From Anisakis pegreffii (lineage: Eukaryota > Nematoda > Chromadorea > Rhabditida > Anisakidae), in the NCBI GenBank assembly GCA_035041965.1, contig JAPYMA010001124.1, positions 89,872 to 153,871 on the forward strand: DNA of 64,000 bases. The letters run 5' to 3'. Each line of letters opens with the position of its first letter. Position 1 is the stretch's first letter. Shown here one piece after another: positions 53,197 to 64,000 of this stretch. The translations under genes and the position numbers were made by a program. The notes under the pieces were generated by a model that was given only the letters and a program-made list of their open reading frames with translations, was not told where the DNA came from and did no database searches.

Positions 53197-54523
53197 GCTA
53201 TAATTGATTTTTCAACTATGTTGTCATCTTGTGATAATACCTGAGAATTGAACTGAATTACATCTTACTGAATAATATTTTCTATTGGGTTGTAAGCTTG
53301 TAGCTCAAAAGCTTCTCAAATTTCCTTTATTCATTCGGTGATCGAGTTCTTTGTTTCGTCATTAATTCTGGTCTGTTCCAACACTGAGTTTATCCACTGC
53401 TTGTCGTTTCAGTTGCATCAGCCTTTGTCATTGCAGTTTACAAACGTTTCCATCTTGTCCGCTTCAGTGATCGATGACATCAGGAATTGCAGTTGATGAG
53501 CTATGACGATTGAATATTGTCCATCAAGCAAAACGCGTTTCACTGTCTGTTTGTATTATTTTCCCTAATTTATTTTTATAAGTTTACAGGTCAAAAATCA
53601 GTATCATCCACGTTATTTTATCACATTTTGTATTGCACGCCTTTGTCCAACATTACATTGTTTAATAACGAACTGTATTTGTTCATTATTGTGACGTACC
53701 GTCAGTTGTTACTTATCATGTTTATAACATCTAACAAAAATTTGCGTCTGCAATGCCAAACTAATCCGTTGTGTGAACGCATGCTTCATGAACTGCAAAA
53801 TTACTGAAATGTTCACTCATTAACAACTCACTGTTTTTGCCCTTTTTGTCCGAAATATAATCTTTTCCCAAAGTTCAGCTTTGAATCTCAACCTCGCTGA
53901 ATATCCGACTGCCAGTAAGCATCTCCGATTTTCACTGAAAATGATATTCGTAATTGTTTCTGAAGTGGGTTTCTTAGGTTTCTTAGGTTTTTCGAGAAGG
54001 TTTCTTGGAATATTTTCTGGTGGAGATGGACCTTCGATTACGATCCAACAATTCATTTGAATTAATTGCTGTTCATAATTGTCATGTTGGGAAACATTTG
54101 AGTGATGCAGATGACAGAATTGTAAATATCGACACTGCATCCCTTTTGCGGTTATTCAGTGAATAAAATTTTAGAATTGGCTACTCCACTTCATTGATTG
54201 TTCATTAATGCAGGCATCTATCACCTATTTTCACTTCATTCCAGCACACATACGCACATATACACATACCTCTTATGGGCTGGTTACTTCCCTAGTTTCA
54301 TCAGGAGAACAGGTCCTTGTGATCAAGTCGAAATACTTGATTGATACAATGCGATTCCCGATTGATTCGATTTCAGATGTCATTATCATTATGCAGCGAT
54401 ATTGTGGAACGTCGTAATCTACTGCAGACAGCAAGAACTGTATTAGCTCTGAATAAAATCGCCAATTCACCCAAAAACAATCTAATTCGAACCTCGGAAA
54501 GCCGTCGTATCACGAATGTCTAA
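39204..54523 (+). CDS. LRCH: LRCH family protein: leucine-rich repeats plus calponin-homology domain (5' end not found)
   Basis: Sixteen exons join in phase: 39204-39317, 39892-40027, 41678-41822, 43979-44108, 44883-44988, 45198-45346, 45591-45715, 46021-46150, 46481-46753, 47626-48301, 48552-48697, 48782-48971, 49448-49674, 49897-50043, 50821-50898 and 54377-54523 (about 972 residues). The LRCH signature HSVDKMFEEAELSGVLMLASR opens the N-terminal module. About six LRRs follow (DLSDNRLNELP, DVSCNRLRTIP, DVSENEIGELP), capped by NPLTTPPATICSKGREHVFKWL. A GGSDSGYAST motif and a long Ser/Thr-rich linker follow. The C-terminal CH domain runs from VLEQRLNVSLP through CRRNIENFLSACRRIGVPE to MSLSLCSDIVERR and TARTVLAL. 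LRCH proteins are scaffolds near the cortical cytoskeleton that bind DOCK-type Rac/Cdc42 exchange factors. Exon 39204 begins at an acceptor without ATG, so at least one upstream exon is missing. Intron 6 is GC-AG. An alternative last exon lies at 52591. Confidence 0.92.
51640..51840. other. GC-rich island inside the last LRCH intron
   Basis: Much richer in G and C than the flanking intron, with inverted pieces such as GGGGGACCCC. A plus-strand frame of 134 codons covers it (for example FGGPRPRIPVLDTFFES), but no acceptor/donor pair in LRCH phase is convincing. It may be an unrecognised alternative exon or a repeat fragment. Confidence 0.25.
52591..52692 (+). CDS. LRCH: Alternative LRCH last exon encoding a C-terminal membrane anchor
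   Basis: A strong acceptor (GCTTTCAG at 52583-52590) opens 33 residues followed by TAA. Residues 12-33 (from KLLANILLTIF to VILFPI) form one hydrophobic helix ending at the stop, the shape of a tail anchor. It starts in phase 0, exactly compatible with the preceding LRCH exon 50821-50898, which also splices in phase 0 to 54377. Use of this exon would replace the last part of the CH domain with a membrane span. Vertebrate LRCH4 is known to have a C-terminal transmembrane segment, which makes the reading plausible. It could instead be a small exon of another gene. Confidence 0.6.
   Translation, partial: VFREGFHLSDKLLANILLTIFITFLLFVILFPI
53162..53196. repeat. (TTA)n microsatellite
   Basis: About twelve uninterrupted TTA units in the last LRCH intron. 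Confidence 0.9.
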
Positions 54524-55828
54524 TTGAGTAATCTTTTGTTCCACTGATCTTCCTTGTTGCTCTGATGATTTGCATTAGAGGCATTTGAAAATTCGGTCAT
54601 GCGATGCATTCTTGAAGTTTGATGTTCGCTTTGTTTCCAATAATTCATCGGCTTTTGTTAGAGGGGATGCAAATTGTTTTCAGTTCGCGAAGTTATGAGC
54701 TGAACGTGTCTGAACTTCGCATCATCGAAAAATCACTGAAACCTACTGAAAAATGCCGGTTTGCACGTATTCTCAAACTGTTGCTACATACAGTTTGTTT
54801 GAGGTCTGAGTGCTGAAGTTGGTTTTGTAGATTGTTGAATTTGTTTCAGTATCTATAATTGTGGTTGTCTTCGTTGATTGTGATTATTCATGGTTAACCC
54901 AAGCAAACGCCTACTCATCTCGGCCAGCTCATGACGTTCATTCAAAATCACAGATGCTCTTCAGTTGTTTACTTTAATTGACTCAGTATCGCAAAACGCC
55001 ACCACTGAAATTGGCCGTCGTTCATGAAACTCCAACATTCTTGATTGGTTTTAGCTAGATTTTTAGACGGGGGTCACTTTCAGAGTGAATTAATCCAAGG
55101 AGTGGGTGGAAATGTTGGCGAACGCCGAGTTATTCCATTGAGTGTCAATAGTTTTAAAATAATCTGTGTATATACATTATAAATATTATTTAAATGATTG
55201 ATTTCGAGAGTATTTGTCATAACAACTTTAATACGCTTTATACTTTTATTTTGGCGTTTGTGTTAATGAATTTTGTTTTCGAACGTTAAAATTTAACGCA
55301 GTTTGCCTCTTTTGTTTGAAAAAATATTCACTATAAGCGGATCATGTTTCTTTTTGCTCATTTCATTTATTTCTCTTTTGATTTCCTTATTAATTGTTGA
55401 TTAAATTAATATTGTTCTTTTTCTCATAAATAAACATTTTCTGGTTCATTCGAAGTGCTTCAGTGATACAGATCTGTCAAAATGACTTGGCAATTCTCAG
55501 CGAAGTGTGAAACGGAAATTTGTGAATCGATATACATTTATAGTTTATTGAGCACATGAAGCAAAATTTAGACAATGCTCTGCTGAGAGGCATGTCAACC
55601 TTTTTATCAGAAATAATGTCGTTACTAACAAAATAGAAAATAAACCATCGACAATAAAAAATAGAAAAAACAATTGCAAATACTGAGTCAAGCAATCTTC
55701 CACTTTAAAATGACGGATAATGAGTTGTAATTTTAGGTGGTTGTAATTTCTTGTGGATATCTTGGGAGTTTTAGGAACATTTTTGAGCAGTTAAATTGGG
55801 ATGAACATCAGAGATGTTGTGAAAGCGA
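54524..55828. other. Convergent intergenic region, 3' UTRs of LRCH and the zinc transporter
   Basis: The 1.3 kb lies between two stops facing each other. An AATAAA occurs on the plus strand near 55428 (CATAAATAAACA) and its complement in CATTTATTTCTC near 55363, either of which could end the opposing transcripts. No other feature seen. Confidence 0.45.
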
Positions 55829-58800
55829 TTAATTGGACGGTACAAGGCACTGATTGCAGTCTTCTGTGCTGGGCAAGTATCCCTCGATTTGTATGGTACT
55901 CTCTTGGAATCCGTACGTGTTTCTCAGCATAAGTGTGGTTGTTTTGAGAATATGTTGAGCGTTGCCCGACTCGGTCACTTCCAAATGCACACTAATGGCC
56001 ACTCTTTCGAGAGTTAGTGCCCATATGCGTAAGTCGTGCACTTTGCGAACACCGTCGATGTTCTCAAGCGAATCAAATACTTTACGAAAGTCGATATTTG
56101 ATGGACGTCCTGAAATTACAATGGTTCGCAGTGAAAATTACAAAGGCTCCGATTAACAGCAACTGTCATTATAACATTTTCTGCTGAATGTACGGGTTAG
56201 CAGAAAAGCGATCGGAACAATAATTATATCATTCATTCGAAATTGTGGCTGTGACAGTTAATATAAGCAATGATGCAATGCAGGCTGAAGGTACGGATGG
56301 ATCGCACGAAGGAAAATGAGATCACTGCCGAAAATATTTCATTGAATGCATATGTCTCTTATAAAGCCCAGACGCGGAAAAGAGTATTAGTGAGGTCGTC
56401 TGAATATGACATGAAGTTATTGGAATTCAGATGATCGATCATGAATTCAGATGACTCTTCCTGGAAAATGGCTTCTGAGAATTCTGCACATCGATTTTGT
56501 CTCGTTCCTCACAATCAGAAAAGTAATTTTCAGTACAATATTTTTTATGAATAACAATCACAATGATTTGAAATGAATTTTGTTGTTCCGGCATCAATTT
56601 ATACAATATAAAGGTCAAAAAAGCAAGATCATTGTTCATCTTTTTTCGCAAATCGCAACGGCGCTATGTGATGTTTTAATGGTAATCTATAGAGGCTACT
56701 ATTTTCCCTGTTGCAAATAAAATAATATCACATGCAGAACAGAATATCAATTGTTCAAGATAATTATATTGCACAAATAATCATTTTTAAATCACACATG
56801 ACGTTTTTTTTTGTAGATAGGAACGTGATAAATAGCATGTTATCATTTGTCATGTTGAGACTGAAAATATGAAATCGACATTGTTTTGATCACAGAAAGT
56901 ATCTTTTTCTTTGAGGCAGTAATTATTCAGTGATACCCATTGTAGTTTAGTGATATCTTCATAACACGGAACCTCCTCCTCGAACTAGTGATGTTCTATA
57001 AATTTTTCTTGTGAATTAATTTTGTGTGCTTTCTTCGAAAACAAACGACAGCAAGTGGTGTTCTGTTGAGTGATAATTTCAATTAAATTATACGGGAATC
57101 TCCTTCAGTCACCTATTATATTTGGTTATATACTGGCTGCTGTACGCAAGGTAACTTTTGTGGGTTATTCATTTCTCAAACATTTTGGATACTAAGCATA
57201 TTTGTTTTACTGCTCTCAGTAACAAACTACTGATGTACATTCAACGCTTAAATGCACATCTTGTGCTGAAGAATCCGTACTATGTCTAACGAATTCATTG
57301 AACTGTTGAACAAATCTATCTGTAATGCTACATAATAGGTAATTCTTTTTATGAGGTACGCGATAATTTCTTGCTGATTATGTTCGCAGTTTTCATCTAT
57401 TTGTTTGATCTCTTTTAAAAGTATATTAGGATTATCTTCTTTTCCGAGCAATTTTTGTCTCGTGACAATCTCAAATCAAATATACCAGTCGTGGAAATCA
57501 CCGACTTAACTGATAAAGGTAGAAGTAAAAGATCTCTAACGTGAAGGATTAGATTATGGCCGACGAAGAAAACTGTCATTAGAAGTTGACATAAATGATC
57601 TGTCGCAGATAGTAGGTCAAACTTTCCTTCCATCTCATAAATTCGAGGAAAATATCATGTTCACATCTTGAATTTTATGACCTAACACTTGAGGAGCGCA
57701 GCTGATCGCTTTGTTATTGTCTCACGTGAAAATCAGCGAAAACCGGCTATGCAATAAGCGTGATTAAATCAATAACGTTAGATGATAGAATTCAAAGAAT
57801 CATGTTGTGATTGGTGGAGTTCATTCAGCGCTTTCTCTGAGGGTGCATTCACTGAAATTTTCCTCAGCACAGAAAAAATCTCGTCACTGCATAAAAGCTA
57901 ATCAATCTCTATAAAATAGAAGATCCTAATTTTTGAGAAAAATTTCAAATCTTTAAAGAAGTCTTTGTAAAACTGTCATTTTCCCCTTGCCGTACTCCAA
58001 AAAAAAAAAACGTGCTCTCTTCGAGGGAATGCATGCCAATTCCAGTGTTTTGCAAGTGACAATATATTGTGTTGGTTCATTGAATTTTTGGTAATGTCAG
58101 AAAATAAAAATAATTTGCAACTAATTTTATGTGCAACTTGAAGAATATCATTTACGCGCAGTGATTATCTGCAGAAAACAGTATCAAACAAATGAGAACA
58201 GAAAGTAGAACAAAATATTGTTGCCAATCTGTAACCCTCTATTCATTGTCGTTCTCATCAAAACAGAGGATTGTATGGAATGGCAACGAAACGAAATGGA
58301 ATAGAAGAAACCAGTTCATAAAGCGAAATAACCGAAGAGCTCAATCAGACCATGTTGTTATCAAAACCTGTAATCCTCCTACGGCTGAAGCAGCAGGCAA
58401 AGAAGATTGACCCGATCCGATCGAATTTTTCATAAGCTTAAGCTTGCATGTGGGCTTTTAATGCATATATATATATATATACATGAAAGTGTTCCTGTTT
58501 CATGAATTTGTTGCTGTTTTTAGAGCATTATCACTTCATAAGCATTTCGTCCTTTGGCATTTTTTCGATGAAATATTATCATCCTGTACCGTCACAAAAA
58601 TTTTTCTTGATCGCTGCTATTAATGCTACTTTAAGGAATTCACTTCTGCTTAAAGTGAAAATTCAAGAGAAAGAGTAATATTTCACTAGTGTTTCGATTT
58701 TTTTCACTCTCAACTGACAGGATATAAGATTTTTGGGAAATTTAAATCAGTTCGCAGAAACCGGTTGAAATTGTCAAATAAAACAGTATATGAAATTGCA

Positions 58801-61490
58801 ATCGATCAAAAACTGGAGCACTGGATAAGTTTGTGTGACAACAAGCACGGTTGGTCTATTTCGGAGCATTGCGTTTGCTAAAAGCTGTCGAACGGAACTT
58901 AAAGGAACAAACCTTCAAGAAGAACAACGAGAGCATCTCGAACAATGAAGAATGTCGTACAAACAACAATAACCGAAAAGAGCAGTGTGCAAATCGGATC
59001 GATTATTGACCAGTTTCCCTTCAATGTAACCATCTCTCAAAAACACAAAACTGACACCGTAGGATGAAACGCAAAGCAGAACGATATGAAATAATCATGA
59101 TTAGGATGCTTCTTGATTAATGCAAATGAGAATTACATTGTAAAATATGAGAAGTGCTGCAATGAGCACACCCACGCTTTGAATGAGGTCGCCAAGAACG
59201 TGTATCATTGCAGCGCGAACATTGATATTCGTGTGTTTTCTGGGTTCAGATGAGTGCTCATGTTGTGCATTCCCATTCAAATGAGCATGATGGGCACCAC
59301 CATGTGAATGTGTATGACCACCGAAATATAGCAGAATACCCATTCTGGAATTTGATTTATAGCTCATCATAAAACTATAGTGAGGGAATGTGGTTGATGC
59401 TGAATTTAGATAATCGAGCAGTGAGCGTAATGAAATCAGAAAATTTATGGGTAATGAAGTGAAAATGGGATTTTTGTTTGCACAGATAGCGGTAACATAA
59501 TAGCGCATTAGGATGTGAGCAGAAGAAAGAGAGTGCAAGCGAGATCATTTCGCGGAGAGATTCGCGATCCCAGGAGTGCTTGACATACTCACTCACTCAC
59601 ACAATGTTCACGACAACTCCGAGGCCGGCAGTGATTGCCATGATCGGCGCATCGATATCGTAGTTGCCTTGAATGATGCGATATATGGCCAAGTAAACGA
59701 GAATGCCTGTTATTATCCAAATCATGAACACTGACAGGAATGCTCCCATCACCTCTGAAACGGTCATTCCATGAGATATACAAAAGATCAATAGTATTGC
59801 CAATGTAGAAGAGCCTGTAGCTTGAAACATATTACTGTATGGTGTTGGGAAGCACAAGATTTTTTGTGGTGTAAGGTTTGAGCATCGGTTGGTTTCAACC
59901 GGTCATAATCGAAACTCGGCTTGCCGAGGCCGCCGACTGAACAGTCCTTTTCGGTTGTGATCGGAGACTACCGATTTTTGGGATCCACCGCAATGCGGTG
60001 ACCTGCCACCCAACTGTGCTATTGCGGTCGTTCACGCTATTCATCACAGGAACTCTGTCATTTTTCAGGACATCGATGAACCGTTTCTTGTATGGTAACA
60101 TTCACATGCATTCCTTAACAACCAATTCCAACAAGAGTATTGTGGGCAAATTTACAAAAAAAATTCAGCATTCACGTTTGATTCTCATTGTCAAAGGAAA
60201 TTCCATTTTGGTGTTTCCTACATGATGAAATTTCTTTCTTGATTCAGTTTGCACACAGAACACTGAACATCGATCAAATCTCGAACTCATAACACTTTGA
60301 AGTGCAACATGACTGAACGTCGCATCAATTCCTAGTTTTTTTTCATCGGAAACGGCTGAATTATGTTCAATATCTTACTCACACACCAGATGAAATCCCA
60401 GAAACCTCAAAAAAAAGATAATTTAAATCTCAAGAGTGGTTCAAGCATGTTGACGTCAATTTACATCGTCTTGCTTATTGTTAATATGATATGAAATCAG
60501 CAACGTCTAACTAGACAAAATAAACTGACCGGCACGATACCATCCAAAACTCATCCGTTGAGACGCTGGCCGTTCAGCTATGTAAAGAGCGAATAAAGAG
60601 ATCAACATGCTCGCAAAATCAGTCAGCTGAAATACTTACACTTCATTTACTGAACATTTCCCGTAAAAAAAGAACCGTTTGGAATGATGGCGTTCAGTTT
60701 TATGAATCGTTGGAGAAGGATGTTTAATGGATGCTGTATCTGATCTTTTGTGATGATTGAGATGAAATTATGTGTGGTACTGATATCATAGCTTGTTATT
60801 CTACTTGATATTTTTGCGAATACTTCAGTATGAATGACCATAATGAATGCGTTGGTGTGCGGTTGACGAAATGAATTTGCAACAAGAAACAATTCGATGT
60901 CCACATGCTGTGTATAGCTGAAGTCGCTTAATTTATGGCGCTTAAAGCGTTTTCTAGTTAACACTTCGAATTGTCACAAGGCAATGAACAAAAACTTCGA
61001 TTTTGTTGGATTCTTCCGTTTGAGCTCAAAAGATCATGCAAATGTTGCATTATGCATGTATTTCACATCCATCAGTCGACGAATTTCTTTTGTTACAGAA
61101 TACGATTCTCTTCCAATTGCACAGCGTATTTTTCAGTTTCCCTGGCAATTAACGGACACAACGTTCATGCATTTAACGGTTATTGAATTGTGATTTTGTG
61201 GCACAATTGTACACATTTTTTGCAGTTATCGACCGACGTCATTTCGAGACAATTACGTAGTGAAAGAGCGATCTGTTTTAATTTATACCAGGTGTGCTGC
61301 ATCTGTGATTATAGCCAATGACTGTGCTAGGAGACCGCCGATGATTTCACAGATCATGAAGCCAAGACAAACCGCCAGCGATAGCCACAGAACGCGTTTG
61401 GAACGTTTATTTGATGATGGCGCATTGATTTTATCATAGTGACAGTGAAATTCATCCACACTGTTGTTCGTTGCGCCGTATTGTTGGTTT
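55829..61490 (-). CDS. Vesicular zinc transporter, cation diffusion facilitator family (ZnT2/3/8-like)
   Basis: Six exons join in phase: 61490-61289, 60626-60530, 59754-59601, 59344-59137, 59018-58913 and 56109-55829 (about 350 residues visible). Six membrane helices are evident. TM2 carries the metal site HLLTD (AAHLLTDFASM) and TM5 carries HVLGD, the H-x-x-x-D pair typical of Zn2+-selective ZnTs. The TM4-TM5 loop is His-rich (HTHSHGGAHHAHLNG). The C-terminal cytosolic domain has HDLRIWALTLERVAISVHLE and ends with a DCNQCLVPSN motif, like the DCQAC ending of mammalian ZnT2. The N-terminal EFHCHYDK echoes the HCH motif of ZnT2/8. The protein exchanges Zn2+ for H+ to load vesicles or lysosome-related organelles; worm relatives are cdf-2 and ttm-1. 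The first exon shown starts at a TTTCAG acceptor in mid-codon, so an upstream coding exon is expected. An in-frame ATG at 61555, read through that acceptor, is the alternative start. Intron 5 is 2.8 kb. Confidence 0.93.
58465..58481. repeat. (AT)n microsatellite
   Basis: About eight AT units in the last intron of the zinc transporter gene. Confidence 0.8.
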
Positions 61491-61555
61491 CTGAAATTGT
61501 TCATAACCACTCGTTTGACGACTTCAATAGCTATGGGTTTGGTCATGAGTTCCAT

Positions 61556-64000
61556 GAGTCTCGATCGAATTTTGAGGCAAAACTTGTTCGGTTTAAAGAG
61601 AATGATCTTAGAATGGTCTAAAGACTGATCTTGATAATGATTGTATCTGGGACACACCTTCAAATCATTCAATGAACATGTGCCCCACTGATCAAGAATG
61701 ATATAAGAAAAAAACGTGCAGCGAACTAGAAGACAATCGTTTTGAATGAAAAGGAATAACAACTAACACATCAGCGATCAATCGTTCCTTCTCGCGCCAC
61801 ATCATTTGATCACAGCATAAATTCTATCTGCATGGCATATGAGTGTTATCAGTTGGGTCACAACAGCAAACATTATCACCTCTATCTAATGTAGTGAATT
61901 GCTGAAACTATACAACATACACACGTATACAGAAATATGTACAATAGTGATGATGCTTTATTAGATAATTAGTATGAACATACACGTACACGCACATGAG
62001 TGGGTTGATACCGAAAATAACAATTTTTGTGGTATCAAACCGTTTATGCATCAGTTATCTGTTGTAACAACTGCAGTGACCTTACAGCTCTAGTCATTAT
62101 CTAATGTTTGCTGGTGTTTTTGTACTTTTTGTAAGCGTATCGTCAAGTTGTTTCATCATAAGCCAAATCGCTATATTCGGTTTGATGGAATGGGCTCAGA
62201 CGGATAACTCGAGCACTATTCACTTCTGAGAAGCTTAATTCACTTTTTATTCCAATGACTGCAATGCTGAGGGCATGTATTCACTTCTCAACTCATCATT
62301 AATTCAAATCAATCAACTTTCATTATTTATGACTTTCAGTGGATCGTTTTCTAATGATTCATTTTATTTCAGCGTGACGAGCTTTCTAATATCCACCGAT
62401 GATACTGCTTCAGTCTAAATTTATAGCTCATTCCGACCATTGCTAATACATGAAACTTTTGCGAGTCTATATGTTTATGCATAAGTGACGGTTGCATTAT
62501 AACGAACCGTACATTGATTAGTTCAGGCTAACAGCAACAACAATCTCCCACTTCCCAACCCACGTTTGTTGCGACTGCCTTATTTTCTTTCATTATCACT
62601 GATGGGTACATTGATTTTGTTTAACGATAAGTCAAAATTTACAATTCATCTACATCGTAGCATCAGTTATCATGGATATGGAAACCTCGTTTCCTCTTCC
62701 TGAGATTTTAATACTGACAATGATATCGCTAATTTTGTTCACTACAAATTCGTTCATCTGATTGATTAAGTGGTCCTTCATTAATGAGTGATGCACTACA
62801 GTATAGACAGTTTGGGTTTTATATACGCCTCAAAATTTGTTCAGCGAAAACAAATTGCATTCAAGCAGACATATGATTATTAGTATAAGCCGAACAATTG
62901 CTGTTTTGGTATTCGAATAAGCGTTTTGTCCCTCTGGGAGATGACTTAACTTCGATGTTAGGCTTTTGTTTACGATTGTTCGATATCACTTGTGCAATTG
63001 AATGCGCTGTTTTCGAATGAACCATATTCTCATCCATTCGTACACATGCAACCTACAAAATACGCACATAAACCAATCTCAAGGCACCACACTCGATTCA
63101 GTATCGAAACAACACCTCGTTTATGGTCTTTCAGTAGTTGCGTGTATTGTCTGTAATTGAGTGAGCAGTTGATGCTACAAAGTAAATTTGAAAGCATTCT
63201 ACGCCGCTTGTACCATTCATTTCTATCACTAAAGAAGTTTGCGTTGTGTCCCATAATCAAAAAAAGGGTCAGCCCTTTTTTCAGAAGGTTTTTGTGTGGA
63301 TAAAAAACGACAAAATCTATCGTAAAAATTCCACATTGCGACAAAATTTTTTGGCTTTCTTCACTACAAAATACATTTGAAGTGCACTGATATTCTAAAA
63401 TCAATAAATGTCTCATATTCGGTCTGCTGGCGATTGTTTTTGGAGAGCTGAATTTTTTAAAATCTGTACTGTACAATGCTGTGATCGATATTTTTTGTAC
63501 TGTACAAAATCAACAGCACGAACAATTGTTTGCTTGACATGAAGGTGTTTGTTCCAAGGCAGTACAATCAACCGAACAGTAACACAACATTTCTTTATGC
63601 AATATCGCTATTACACACACACACACAGCACATTTGTCGAATTGATTATTCACTTCGATCAGTTACGAAATCTGATAGCAACAACGAACAATTTCTTCGG
63701 TTTAACAGCAGCAACTCGTTTGTGTCTGTAAAAGTTTAAAGCAGGATGTACACCCGCACTGTTTTATGCACATTCATACTTTTATTGTAGTAGTCTAATT
63801 TCAGCGTAATCCAAGCCATTGCTGCCGTGGTTATTGCTTCGTTAGAAATGACGCTGCTTCGAAACCCATCAAATGAAATAAATCTTTGAGTGGCTTCTCG
63901 CCGATGTTACTACTACGAAAATGATGTTTTCACTCATTCATTCCTTACGCACTGCATACTATAGAAGACCCAAAATGAAACTGATGCAAGTGCACGTGAA
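61556..64000. other. Upstream region of the zinc transporter, no gene recognised
   Basis: It should contain the missing 5' exon, leader acceptor and promoter of the minus-strand transporter. I found no convincing ATG exon ending with two leftover bases, as the phase requires. A minus-strand frame of 148 codons at 63030-63476 is Lys/Phe/Ser-rich without motif and is probably chance. A short CA repeat lies at 63612-63627. Confidence 0.45.

Noticed and set aside
63030..63476. 148-codon minus-strand open frame
   Set aside because: No recognisable domain, Lys/Phe/Ser-rich, no phase link to the zinc transporter; not supported as a gene.

Overview
The window is eukaryotic nuclear DNA, AT-rich, with many short exons separated by introns of roughly 250 bp to almost 3 kb. 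Three signs suggest a nematode, probably one with enlarged introns such as many parasitic lineages. First, branch-poor introns end in TTTCAG-type acceptors. Second, acceptor-like TTTCAG, TTTACAG or CCTAG motifs sit 0-13 nt upstream of start codons, as expected for spliced-leader trans-splicing. Third, at least two introns appear to be GC-AG. The species cannot be named from the sequence. Almost all long open frames here are chance. The genes were rebuilt exon by exon by matching splice phases and conserved family motifs.

Layout. (1) 253-2681, minus: an insulin-receptor-substrate-like PH-PTB adaptor whose C-terminus runs off the left edge. (2) 2.7-10 kb: no gene seen. (3) 10.1-10.4 kb, minus: a frameshifted remnant of a BEL/Pao retrotransposon gag. 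(4) 11319-13396, plus: a complete six-exon LHPP-type HAD phosphatase. (5) 14.4-14.95 kb: two nested hAT-like MITE fragments between convergent genes. (6) 15342-18101, minus: a six-exon gene for a single-pass membrane protein of about 155 residues with an extreme lysine/glutamate (KEKE) tail; one intron holds a 563-bp hAT MITE with a target-site duplication. (7) 18526-21835, plus: an eight-exon BTB-BACK protein that shares a 424-bp divergent promoter with gene 6 and carries a 317-bp hAT MITE with a perfect 8-bp duplication. (8) 21.8-39.2 kb: largely empty, with a few orphan exon-like stretches. (9) 39204-54523, plus: an LRCH family gene (leucine-rich repeats, serine-rich linker, calponin-homology domain) with two mutually exclusive candidate last exons, one completing the CH domain and one encoding a C-terminal membrane anchor. 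(10) 55829-61490, minus: a ZnT2/3/8-type vesicular zinc transporter, convergent with LRCH. (11) 61.5-64 kb: upstream sequence of the transporter.

The genes do not form an operon or a dedicated pathway. They are unrelated housekeeping and signalling genes in mixed orientations. I see no defence system, CRISPR array, biosynthetic cluster or RNA gene. The most interesting items are the KEKE membrane protein, the LRCH alternative terminal exon, the GC-AG introns (one flanked by a 7-bp direct repeat) and the hAT MITE family.
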